64,000 nucleotides of DNA, taken from Eutreptiella sp. 'Long Island Sound 2002'. Its lineage: Eukaryota > Euglenozoa > Euglenophyceae > Eutreptiales > Eutreptiaceae. A model generated the notes under the pieces. The model was not told the DNA's origin and made no database searches. It worked only from the letters and a program-made list of their open reading frames with translations. Location of the stretch: assembly GCA_964036045.1 (NCBI GenBank), contig OZ038379.1:110051268-110115267 (forward strand). The letters are read 5' to 3'. Both the position numbers and the translations under genes were made by a program. Shown one piece after another: positions 17,406-27,025 of the stretch (its first letter is position 1; every line of letters starts with the position of its first letter).

Positions 17406-18052
17406 ATGCCTGCACCTATAGGTCCTGCGAGTCCAGTGTCGGAGACGACGAAGGACGTGGCGGCCGAGCTGCTGGCCGCGTGGGAGTCGGACGAGGGAAA
17501 GGATTGGTGGAGGACGGCGGGGCACAGGGAGAAGCCGCAGCGGGAGAAGAAGAGGAGGGCGTCCTGGGACCTGCACCGAGGGGATGTGAGAGCCCTTTGT
17601 ATGTAATTGCATGCGTAAGTGTTTTCTTCTGCTGCTGTGCTTCTTGACAATTTAACTCTGATCCTTGCTGTTTGTATTCAGTTCCCGGCAAGAGGGAAAG
17701 GGGAGAGGAGCCCGCAGAGAAGTGGGCCCATGAGAAGGAGCGAAGCCCAAGCCCAAGTCCTGAACGCCAGCTTCTTGGAGAAGGCTCGCCCAGCCCCGGG
17801 CCCCAGTCGCCGGTGGTCAGCCCAACCCCGACCAACGTGTTGATGGAGGAGGAGGAGGAGGAGGAGGAGGCAAAGAAAACGGAGGAGGAGAAGGGGAAGG
17901 AGAAGGACACAGAGACTGCGGAGGCGGAGGGTGGGCGGAAGGGGGCGGAAGCGGGGGGCGGGGGGGTTGCCAAGCAACCAGAGGGGGTCACAACGAGGAG
18001 CCACAGCACAACGGAACGCCGAGTAAGGGACACGGGGGCGGCGGAGGCCAAG
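17406..18052 (+). CDS. Two-exon gene of unknown function, truncated by the G1a LTR
   Basis: An ATG at 17406 opens exon 1 (charged, containing TTKDVAAELLAAWESDEG). A good intron follows: donor GTATGT at 17599 and acceptor TTGTATTCAG ending at 17681, 83 bp long. Joining 17598 to 17682 puts exon 1 in frame with a long acidic, Pro/Ser-rich exon 2 (SPSPSPERQ, then a run of Glu) that stays open to 18052. The first three bases of the LTR (TGA, 18053-18055) supply the stop, so the original C-terminus was displaced by the insertion. No domain recognised. Splicing is inferred from consensus and reading frame only. Confidence 0.5.
17599..17681 (+). other. Spliceosomal intron, GTATGT...TTCAG
   Basis: 83 bp, AT-richer than its flanks, with a pyrimidine-rich 3' half. 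It is the clearest intron in the window and supports a eukaryotic nuclear origin. Confidence 0.6.
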
Positions 18053-19198
18053 TGAAGCCGGTTCGGACCCCTGTGGCCATCTTGGGGTCACTTGGGGTGT
18101 GTATCTATGTGCCGGCAAGCCGCCATTGGCTGATATCATATTCTCCCATCCACCTGACCCAACCCGATGTGATAGTGTGATAGGTTTGGCCATTCCGGCT
18201 ATGAGCGGCCATATTCAGTACCGAAGCGCCGCCAGCTGAGATTTATATACCAGAATATCAGGAATCAACAGGGTTTTTTTATCATAAAGTTTCCGTAATT
18301 TTCTGCCTTCCGTTCTGATTGTCAATGTATCGGCGACTGTCAGTTGGCTCGCAATTTTGCGGTAACCGATTGGTTAACTGTTATTTACAGATATTTTGGC
18401 GGAAACCCCGATGAAGGGTAAGAATTCATCAGTAAAGGGTTCGTTGCTTCCGCAATTTTCATATTATATACTCGCAAACTTAATCCGATTTTTTCAGACT
18501 TTCAGATTCGGATTTTCGACTTCGACATCGCCGCACTTGATATGACGAATCTCGAGTGGTCCTACATTTTTCCCCGATCACGAATCAACCTTCCTTTTGA
18601 TATGCCCTTCGTTTTTCTTGGAGATAAAGGAGAAACAAAATTGATTCGTGAGGCCACTTTGAAAGGTCATATCTCCAGCTCACGGCGAGGTATACCAATT
18701 TTGAGAAATGGGTTGGAAACGCCTTGGTCTCAACTCAATTTGGGCAGCATCAAACGCCTTTGGTGTGTACACATGCCCGCTGTAGCAAGGAATAAGGGCC
18801 AAGAGAATAGAAAGTGGTTTACAACTCTTGGGCCATGCAACCGAATATTTTATTGCGACTTTCGAGTGTACCGCATGAGTGTTGGGGTTGCATAGATACT
18901 TTCCTTGGGTTCCCACGTATTTTTAGCGTGAAGTTATGTCAATGGAGGGGCATGGCATACCATGGTGGGAGCCACTTGGTGAGGGTATGTGTTATGTGCA
19001 TGGTATGTGCTTCGATATGCTCACGCCCATGTTATATATCTTCGTGTGACCGAAGAGATGGGGAGCCACACGAGACAAGGGCTTTGCCCATGTCCCAATT
19101 GTGGAATTCAAAGCGCTAGACTAAGTCTACCGCGTATGTATTGCTCATGGTATGTTTGGCGAAGAGATCCATGAGTTCACTCCCATTTTCATGGGGCA
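18053..19198 (+). repeat. G1a 5' LTR, first part
   Basis: Begins TGAAGCCGGTTCGG, the same terminus that follows the polypurine tract of G1b. It contains a TATA-like ATTTATATA near 18240. It ends at CATGGGGCA, exactly where the intact G1b LTR continues with TGTAGATATGA; that continuation is found at 43921. It is the inverse of 20421-21567, which makes 18053-21567 look like a palindromic DNA transposon. Confidence 0.85.
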
Positions 19199-19210
19199 CC
19201 TCTGCTACCA
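19199..19210 (-). other. Extra PBS copy at the 3' end of G1b
   Basis: CCTCTGCTACCA on the + strand, i.e. TGGTAGCAGAGG on the element strand, directly follows the 3' LTR. It is identical to the internal PBS, but its next bases belong to the host LTR (TGCCCCATG), not to gag. A normal integrated 3' LTR should end before it. Confidence 0.8.
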
Positions 19211-21567
19211 TAAAGAAGGTCCCTACCAGGACCGGCCCCCGCTGTGCCCCTTCCGCCTGTGATCCCTGCTGACTTGCTCCTGATCAATGCTTGCATTCCT
19301 CAAAATCCAGGGTCCAAAATCCAAAAATATAGAAAATACTATCCTCCTTCAACCCTGAACAGCAACCAGATCCCACAAGTACAGCAATAACCCAATCCAC
19401 AATCCAATACAAATGGCGGGCTTTCGTTCAGCACATCGATGGTCTCACGATGGCGGGCATGTACAAGAATTGCACCAAGGAAGAAAGCCCTGAAATTGGC
19501 ATATGAACACAAATAAAGCAAAGTTGGGGAAAGAGGTAAACCTACACATTCACAGCCATAAACCCCTCATTCCCTGGACTCAAGACCTTCCCTTGACTCA
19601 CCAACATATTGCCCTGAACCAGGTCAAATGAGATGGCTGAATGCCATGTGTCACAAGTCAATACACAAACCCCAAAAATGTGTTCACTCCCAAGCCTCTA
19701 AATCCTAGCCCAATAGGGGGGGTGGCGTGTCATGGCTTAGAGTGGCACTCAGGACCATGCTCTACCCTGACATAATCTTGGTTGGACTTGGAGTCGAATG
19801 GGCTTGGAGATATGTCCCATGAGTTTGAACTCATAACATGCCAAAAAACTGCCAATTCACACCATATTGGCCATATATCAAATATATGCTCAAAGTTGAG
19901 GTTACCACTTATCCGAAGGCTCAAAGCATGCATGGAACCGAAGTCTAGTATTCATGGAGGATAGAGACCAAAGGTCAATGCCCATGAACATCCCCACTTT
20001 ACCCTCGAAACCCCTTCGGATATCGGCGCCATGCACTGCCCGAGTCAGCCCATGATCTTGAGACTGATTGTTATAATCCTTCGTGCGCCAAGCCAAATGG
20101 AGTACGCGATCCGGCAAATGGTGGTGTTCAACTCCAAAGCATCTGCCAACATATGAACAACATACCATGGTTCGATTCACCATAGGCTTCTTGCTGTTTG
20201 CCGACCAGGTAAGTACACAAAACGCAAAAATGAGCAAAAATTGAGGTCAAAAACATGAAAATATGACGAAATACAAAGTTGTCATGATAGTATATCTCTA
20301 TGCTCACCCATGATATCCGCTCATGATTCAATACACAAATGATTGGAACCATTTGCCAACAATTTGCCCACTTGGATCCCCAATCAGGCGCATGGAGATA
20401 CCTTCGCCACTCATATCTACATGCCCCATGAAAATGGGAGTGCACTCATGGATCTCTTTGCCAAACATACCATGAGCAATACATATGCGGTAGACTTAGT
20501 CTAGCGCTTTGAATTCCACAATTGGGACATGGGCAAGGCCCTTGTCACGTATGGCTCCCCATCTTCTCGGCCACACGAAGATATATAACATGGGCGTGAG
20601 CATATCAAACATATACCATGCATATAACACATACCCACAAAATGTGGCTCCCACCATGATATGCCATGTCCCTCCATGGACATAACTTCACGTTAAAAAT
20701 GCGTAGGAACCCAAGGAAAGTTGCTATGCAACCCCAACACTCATGCGGTACACTCGGAAGTCGCAATAAAATGTTCGGTTGCACGATCCAAGAGTTATAT
20801 ATCACTTTATACCCTCTTGACCATTATCCCTTGCTATAACGGGCATGTGTACACACCCAAGGCGTTTGATGCTCCCCAAATTGAGTTGAGACTAAGGCGC
20901 TTGCAACCCAACCTTCCTTATTCTCTCTCCTCACACTCGCGCGTAGATATGGCCCTTCAAAGTGGTCCCATGATTCACTTTTGTTTCCCTTATATCTCCA
21001 AGTCAAATGGGTGGCAATTATAAGGGAAACCTGATTCGGGCACAGGGAAAAGAGTATGACCACTCGAAGAAGACCAAATCGAGTGCGGCGATGTCGAAGC
21101 CGAAAATCCGATTTCGACATCACGAAAAATTCAGAATAAAATTTCGAGTGCATATTTAGAAAATTGCGGAAGCAACGAACCCTTTACTGATGAAATCTGA
21201 CCCTTCATCGGGGTTTCCGCCAAAGTATCTGGAAATAACAGTTTACCAATCGGTTAACGCAAAATCGCGAGCCAACTGACAGTCGCCGATACTTTGACCA
21301 TCAGAACGAAAGGCTGAAAAATTACGGAAACATTATGATAATAAAACCCTGTTGATTCCTGATATTCCAATATATAAATCTCCGCTGGCGGCGCCTCGGT
21401 ACTGAATATGGCCGCTCATAGCCGGAATGGCCAAACCTATCACACTATCACATCGGGTTGGATCAGGTGGATTGGAGAGTATGATATCAGCCAATGGCGG
21501 CTTGCCGGCACATAGATACACACCCCAAGTGACCCCAAGATAGCCACGGGGGTCCGAACCGGCTTCA
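19211..21567 (-). repeat. G1b 3' LTR (2,357 bp)
   Basis: Starts TGAAGCC after the polypurine tract and ends CTTTA, so its termini are imperfectly inverted and lack the canonical CA end. It carries a TATA-like TTTATATAT near 21364-21375. It includes the first 27 codons of gag (ATG at 19293) because the gag start lies in the LTR. It matches 30048-32063 plus 43579-43920 almost base for base. Confidence 0.88.
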
Positions 21568-21578
21568 CCCCCCTTCTT
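21568..21578 (-). other. G1b polypurine tract
   Basis: AAGAAGGGGGG on the element strand, abutting the TG of the 3' LTR. This is the expected plus-strand primer site. A second G-run (about 21639-21653) lies a little upstream in the element. Confidence 0.75.
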
Positions 21579-22127
21579 AGAGCGTTGTTACCGCTCGGAA
21601 GTCATTGAAGACAGGACGGGAGGACCCCAATGGGCTCCAACCCCCCCCCCCCATGTCCCAAGGACACATGGAGGCCCCACACACGTCGTAGGCGTCCCCC
21701 ATGCCCCAAGGGAGGGGTGAGGACACTGATACTCAGCGCCCTACGCCATATCCGGTCTCCTCTTGATCTACAACATGGACCAAGGGGATCAAAGATAGAA
21801 GAACGTCGTCGGTCGACCTAAATAAGTATACCACAATGAAATATATATGTGGAGATCGAGTGAAGGGGGTATATGGCCAATCAAGGCCGAAAAACTTCCG
21901 GATGAACGCCCTCACCCGTCGCCTCAATCACAGAAACAAACAAAATGCCAAGGGGGATCCACTACGGTGCTACTGCAGCAACCAAATGGACCAAACACGT
22001 CCTTGACATCCAAAGAAATATTCTTTTTCTTCAGGTAGTCCATCCAGACCGTGGTGTACCTCGGCACAAAATTGCTGGGAGGCTCCCACGAATTCCTGGA
22101 TGCGGCGAATCCCTTCCAACGGACTTT
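21579..22127 (-). other. G1b 3' untranslated region
   Basis: Non-coding sequence between the pol end and the polypurine tract, with a G-run at about 21639-21653 and AT-rich patches near 21830-21850. No gene is supported here. Confidence 0.6.
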
Positions 22128-22312
22128 CTAAAGCCTACCCCCAGGCGTCCCCGGGTCCGGCTTGTCTGCCAGGATCTTCTCAGCGGTGAAGTCGTCGTCC
22201 TCACCCTCGTCGTCCGAGTCCACATCGCGCTGTGAACTCGAAGGTGACGAGACGTCCGCTGGGGTCTGGTGCTCGGGGACGAAGCTGGGTATGGTCGCGG
22301 TCCAGAATCTTG

Positions 22313-23824
22313 TTATCCCCCACACGAACCGCATACACATCCTGCCCGACCTTCCGAACTTACCCCCGGCACATACCAAGATACCTGCCGATGCCTGGAC
22401 AGGACATCCTTGTGGTGCCGCTCCACCCACACGGTGTCTTGGAGAGCATACTTCTGGACTTTTCCCTGCTTGAAGTACTTGGCCCTCTTGTCATGCTCGT
22501 CCTGTAGTGCCTTGCACACCTTGGCCGCCGTGTCGTCCGCCTCAGCCATCATGGCGTTCGCATCTCGGGCCACTTTGCCATGGTTCAACCACGGGAGAGT
22601 GCGTGACACTCGATCCCGCAGGAACAGGATGCGATGGGGCGACAGTCCAGTGGGTCCCGGAAGGTCGTGATACGCCTGGAGTACTCGCCACAGCGAATTG
22701 TACCAGTTCCGGCCCGGTTCGTCGATGTGCAGCTTGCGGAACTTCTCGAACATCTGCCACCCAGCGACCTCAGCCCGGCCATTCGACCGGCTGTGGTATG
22801 CCACGGTCTTGGCGTGCCGAATTCCCATGTGCTTGCACATCGTCTTGAACCACGTCCCCACGAATTGACTGCCCCAATCGCTGCAGATGACAGCTGGGAC
22901 ATCGAAAATCGTCAGCCAATGCCTGATCATGGCATTAGCGACGGTCTTGGCCTGCAGCCCCACTCCATGCTTGTCCTTCTTGTCCTTCTTCTTGGACTTC
23001 TTGCCCGGGACTGCCACGATATACCCACTGTGCCTATCCACCGCCAGGATGACACAGTCGTAGGTCTCTCCTTCCACGGTGACCTCAGGCATGGCGAATA
23101 CATCCATGGCCACGGACCGCATAGGGGCCTCCGGTATAGCCGTGTACACCGGATTGCCCGCTGTGGAGTGGTTGGGGCTTCTCGTGGCCCGACACACGGC
23201 ACAGTCGCTGCAGTACCTATCCACGATGGTGTAGTACCCCGGAGGGAACTTGAAGCGCCACTCCAGGTCCTGCTGCATCTTGTCTCGGCCAGGGTGCATG
23301 AGCTGGGCGTTGTGCCAATGGTCAATGAGCTCCTCCACTCGGTTCTCGGGCACCAGCAGCTTGTCCTTGAGGAAAAACTTGTCCCCATCCTCGGTCAAGC
23401 CCTCGGGCCATTCGTCGTCCGACAGGGCGCTCACGGCATTCCAGTACTTGCTCCAGTGCTCAGATGCCGCGTAGTCATCCGACCAGTCCTCTGTGAGCAC
23501 CGACCTGACTAGCTCTACAGGGGCCACCATCCATTGCTCGGGGGTTTCCTCTCGAATAGCTTGGACGCGGGCACCCCGGAACTTGGCCAGGTCCGTACGA
23601 TTTGCCATCACCACAAAGCACTTGACCCCCTCTTGCTCCATGGCCTTCTCCATCTCGATGATGCGCTTGGCCTCCTCGGTCTCCTCGGCGTCGCCATGGC
23701 TGGATATGTCCATCCACGCCTTGCCCGCGGGGTAGGCCCAGCGACTGAGGCAATCTGCCACAGTGTTGTCCTTCCCCGGGACGTAAACGACGATGAGGTC
23801 GAACTTGGCGAACGTCTCGTGCCA
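22313..23824 (-). CDS. G1b pol, RNase H tail and integrase part (downstream of a TGA)
   Basis: Same frame as the upstream pol ORF, separated from it by the TGA at 23825-23827; G1a has CGA at that place. It contains the end of RNase H (VADCLSRWAYPAGK), an HHCC finger (HWHNAQLMHPG ... CSDCAVC) and the integrase core: first Asp in MDVFAMP, second in CSDWGSQF, Glu in NGRAEVAG. G1a has CSDRGSQF, so the Trp here is probably a C-to-T change beside a catalytic residue. Beyond KDVLSRHRQ the frame is lost; matching sequence continues in other frames to about 22128 (KVGQDVYAVRVGDNKI, then an acidic tail). Integrase would insert the cDNA into the genome. Confidence 0.8.
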   Translation of the reverse strand, partial: WHETFAKFDLIVVYVPGKDNTVADCLSRWAYPAGKAWMDISSHGDAEETEEAKRIIEMEKAMEQEGVKCFVVMANRTDLAKFRGARVQAIREETPEQWMVAPVELVRSVLTEDWSDDYAASEHWSKYWNAVSALSDDEWPEGLTEDGDKFFLKDKLLVPENRVEELIDHWHNAQLMHPGRDKMQQDLEWRFKFPPGYYTIVDRYCSDCAVCRATRSPNHSTAGNPVYTAIPEAPMRSVAMDVFAMPEVTVEGETYDCVILAVDRHSGYIVAVPGKKSKKKDKKDKHGVGLQAKTVANAMIRHWLTIFDVPAVICSDWGSQFVGTWFKTMCKHMGIRHAKTVAYHSRSNGRAEVAGWQMFEKFRKLHIDEPGRNWYNSLWRVLQAYHDLPGPTGLSPHRILFLRDRVSRTLPWLNHGKVARDANAMMAEADDTAAKVCKALQDEHDKRAKYFKQGKVQKYALQDTVWVERHHKDVLSRHRQVSWYVPGVSSEGRAGCVCGSCGG

Positions 23825-26800
23825 TCAGGCCCTCCTAGCCCCTGGTCCTGAGGGGGTGTCGACATGCTCCTTGTGCCAGCTCTGTAGGGACTGGTGGTCC
23901 GTGCAAACCACCACCGGCTGCAGTCCGATGTGGCCAGACCACTTCCTGAGCGCACATACTATGGCGTATGTCTCCTTCTCCCTCGCGGTCCATGTTCGGC
24001 GTTGGCCCTCGGCCAGGATCCTGCTCCAAAACGCCACGGGAACATGAGTCCCGTCGTCCCGGACTTGCTCGAGGACTGCCCCCACGGCATAGTCCGAGGC
24101 GTCTGTCCGTAGCACGAATCCCTTGTCCGGGTCCACCAGGAACAGCCCCAACTGCCCCAGGAGTCGCTCCTTCAGGCAGTTGAACGCATCTTCAGCCTCA
24201 GGGGTCCAGGCAAGCTTCTTCTTGCTCCCCTTCCGGCCATCGAACTTCCCCACCTGCAGCATCTTGTGCAGCGGCCCCGACAGTTCTGCATACATCCAGA
24301 CATAGCCCGAATAGTAGTTGCAGAACCCCATGAAGGATCGGAGTTCGCTGATGGTCTGGGGCTTCTCCCAGTGGTGCAGGGACGCCAGCTTCCCAGGCAT
24401 GGGACGGCGTTGCCCGTGACCAACCACGTGACCCGCGAACTCCACTACCTTCACGAAGAGTGAGGCTTTGGTGGGCTTGCACACCATGTTGTGCTTGTCC
24501 AACTTGCGGAGCACTCGGCGCAGATCCTTCTCATGCGCGTCGATGAGCTCGTCCTCAGTCATGTTCTCCGTGCTCGACCCGATGATGATGTCATCCACGA
24601 AGGGATCGGCACAGTCCCAGACAGGACCGAGTAGGTCCTCCATCATGCGCTGGAAAGCGGCGTTGCCATTCTTGGCACCCATAGGCACCACTTTCCACTG
24701 CATGGGCCCCAGCGGCGCCGACATCGCTGTGCAGGGCCTGGAGTCCGGGTGTAGCGGCATCTGGTGATAACCGTGTTTCAGGTCTAACACCGTGAAAATC
24801 CGCTTTTTCTGTTGTTTTTGGAGGATGGAGTAGATCAGGGGAAGTGAGTACGAGTCGTGCTCGGTCTGCTTGTTCAATCCTCTGTAATCAACCATCAACC
24901 TCCACTCGCCCTTCTTCTTCTTGGGCACGATGAAGGCTGGACTGGCCCACTCACTGTCGGAGGGTTCGATCCATCCCCGCTCAATGAACTCGGCCAACAG
25001 GTTCTTCATGGCCTCGGCCCGATCGCCCTGAAGTTGGTACTCCCGATGACGATAGATCTTCGGGTTTGGCTTCAGGTTGATCTTCGCTGTACCAAACCTC
25101 CCACGATCTGGAGGGTTCTTGTTGGCGACGCCACTGAATAGCCGCGGGTAGGCTTTGATCAGCCTCTCCTTCAGCCCGGCGACCTTCGGATTCTTCTGGG
25201 CCTCTTCAGCCGCTTGCTTGGGTATTGATACAACCGACCGGACTGCGGTATAGGCCTCTTCTGGGTCCGATTCCGACTTCTCCTCGTCCGATATGCCGTC
25301 TTCATCGTCGTGGGGAGCTCTTCCCACCGATAATCTTCGGAAATTTGCGGCCTCGGGCTGGTGACTGTCGCCATCGGCACCCATTCTTGGAAAATCCCAT
25401 GTTGGTGGGTCCGACCCAACCGGACCATCGTGTTGGTCCGCGATGTGATCCATGACCCTCGCCACGAACTCATCCTTCTCGTACTTGCCGGTGACCAACA
25501 TCTTGTCATCCCACCAATGCGGAGATGTGACCATGGCCCGCCTCTTCCTGGCTGCCACACGGTCGTGCATCCCCATCCGCATGTAGTTGACGACGTCGTC
25601 GATCTCGGCGTGGGACAGGACGTCAATGCCATCAATAGGCTGATCCGTCCCCTCCTTGGGCTCAAACATGACCTGCATGGGCACCGCCTCCACCCTATGG
25701 ATGAATGCTTCATCACCCGTGGGCTGGGCTTGCTCCCCATCCACCAGGAAAGCCTTGGTACCCCACGCTTGACCCGGGGAGGGCATTGATACACCCTTGG
25801 CGTCGATGAACAACTCCTCCTCTGGCCCGAATGAGATCTCGTTCAGGGTGATGGAGTCCAGCGTCGACTTGAGACCCTCCAGCGGACATGGGGTGGATCC
25901 TATGCCGGTTATGACCAGGATCCCCTTCGCCCTATCCGCGATGATCTTCTCCACCGTACGTCTGGTGTTATCCAGGGAGCCATGCCAATACATGGGCCCC
26001 CACTCCTTCAAACCCCAATGCCTATGCCAGGCTGAGTCGCCTCGATGCCAATGCCTCCTACACTTCCGCAGAAGTGGGGCATCCCGGGAAGCGAAGACGT
26101 CCGTCTCGGGTGCTTCAGCTCCCAGCGTCTGAATCATCCTGGCGTACACTTGCGGCGCCATTCCATACTCCGTGAGCTGAACTCCACGGTCTCCTCTGGA
26201 CTTGGCACCCACAGCTTGCACCGCTTGGACGATCCGATCCTCTTCCTCAGCATTCCATTGCGATGATCCGCATGCATAGTCCGTGGACAGCCATGTTAGG
26301 CATTCATCATCCTCCCGAACCAGGGTTGCACGATGAAGAAGGGCTCCAATGGCATTTGCCACCATGAAGTCATACCCCATGATCATATCCCAATCGGTAA
26401 TGTCGGCCACATAGAAGTTCCCGGATAGAGTGCTTCTCTTCGCCTGACCAGGGCGGTTCAAGCGCTCATGCTCCCAGAATTCCATACTGATGGTGGCCTC
26501 ATGGGTGCCACCACCCATAATCTCTCCGTTGGCGACCTTCAGGCGGACCGGTCTCCGGCTGGGCTGCAGGAGTTCCTCCTTGAACAACCCTCTCCGGACC
26601 AGGCTCACCTGGGCACCCGTATCCACTAACACATCCACCACCTTCTCCTCTCGTCCACACCGTACTCGCACTTTCAAGTGCAACTGCCGCTCGTCGCCAT
26701 GAGGTGTATGGACGACTCTCACGGCATGCAACTCTAGCACGTTCGGGTGCATCAGGACTTCAAGGGTATGGTCACGGATGGTGTAGATCTTGGGCTGGTC

Positions 26801-26944
26801 CTGCCCGTCCACGGGGCTCTCCGTGGTCGCTCCTTCCTTCTTGCCATGTCCCGTACCCACATGTACTTGCCTTGGCAGGGCGCTCCAGGGGTTGGGAGTG
26901 GCAAAACTCAGTGGTTTTGGCTCTTCTGGAGCTTTCTTCGGCAC
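23825..26944 (-). CDS. G1b pol, protease - methyltransferase-like - RT - RNase H part
   Basis: About 1,039 residues from a GTG just inside the readthrough frame. The aspartic protease motif is VDTGAQVSLV (about residue 110). A domain at about 280-405 starts TDVFASRD and ends AWGTKAFLVDG; it resembles the methyltransferase-like domain of DIRS elements, but its NPPF-like motif is degenerate (YWHGSL). RT follows with AFIVPKK, LMVDYRGLN, LDLKHGYHQ and the catalytic FVDDII (about 783). RNase H starts at LRTDASDYAVGAVLEQ (about 945). The frame is shared with gag and separated from it by one TAG (27026-27028). The end is a TGA inside RNase H. RT and RNase H make the cDNA in the virus-like particle; the role of the extra domain is unknown. 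Confidence 0.87.
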   Translation of the reverse strand: MPKKAPEEPKPLSFATPNPWSALPRQVHVGTGHGKKEGATTESPVDGQDQPKIYTIRDHTLEVLMHPNVLELHAVRVVHTPHGDERQLHLKVRVRCGREEKVVDVLVDTGAQVSLVRRGLFKEELLQPSRRPVRLKVANGEIMGGGTHEATISMEFWEHERLNRPGQAKRSTLSGNFYVADITDWDMIMGYDFMVANAIGALLHRATLVREDDECLTWLSTDYACGSSQWNAEEEDRIVQAVQAVGAKSRGDRGVQLTEYGMAPQVYARMIQTLGAEAPETDVFASRDAPLLRKCRRHWHRGDSAWHRHWGLKEWGPMYWHGSLDNTRRTVEKIIADRAKGILVITGIGSTPCPLEGLKSTLDSITLNEISFGPEEELFIDAKGVSMPSPGQAWGTKAFLVDGEQAQPTGDEAFIHRVEAVPMQVMFEPKEGTDQPIDGIDVLSHAEIDDVVNYMRMGMHDRVAARKRRAMVTSPHWWDDKMLVTGKYEKDEFVARVMDHIADQHDGPVGSDPPTWDFPRMGADGDSHQPEAANFRRLSVGRAPHDDEDGISDEEKSESDPEEAYTAVRSVVSIPKQAAEEAQKNPKVAGLKERLIKAYPRLFSGVANKNPPDRGRFGTAKINLKPNPKIYRHREYQLQGDRAEAMKNLLAEFIERGWIEPSDSEWASPAFIVPKKKKGEWRLMVDYRGLNKQTEHDSYSLPLIYSILQKQQKKRIFTVLDLKHGYHQMPLHPDSRPCTAMSAPLGPMQWKVVPMGAKNGNAAFQRMMEDLLGPVWDCADPFVDDIIIGSSTENMTEDELIDAHEKDLRRVLRKLDKHNMVCKPTKASLFVKVVEFAGHVVGHGQRRPMPGKLASLHHWEKPQTISELRSFMGFCNYYSGYVWMYAELSGPLHKMLQVGKFDGRKGSKKKLAWTPEAEDAFNCLKERLLGQLGLFLVDPDKGFVLRTDASDYAVGAVLEQVRDDGTHVPVAFWSRILAEGQRRTWTAREKETYAIVCALRKWSGHIGLQPVVVCTDHQSLQSWHKEHVDTPSGPGARRA

Positions 26945-27025
26945 CCGATGTGCCTCGGATTCCTCAGGGATTCCACTGATTTTCGGAGAAGAGACCTCCG
27001 AGGTCCCGCTCCCGTGGGGGCTCCT

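Noticed and set aside
18542-21023. Several 60-110 codon ORFs inside the G1 LTRs
   Set aside because: They are repeated with each LTR copy, broken in some copies, and resemble no family. Only the gag N-terminus in the LTR is supported.
18053-21567. A 3.5-kb DNA transposon with 1.15-kb terminal inverted repeats
   Set aside because: The two arms are parts of two LTRs in opposite orientation (G1a and G1b). A polypurine tract, PBS copies and LTR lengths explain the palindrome without a transposase.
22634-23512. Long antisense ORFs opposite pol (also 46604-48361 and 26747-28522)
   Set aside because: They are GC-driven mirror frames of gag and pol, without domains.
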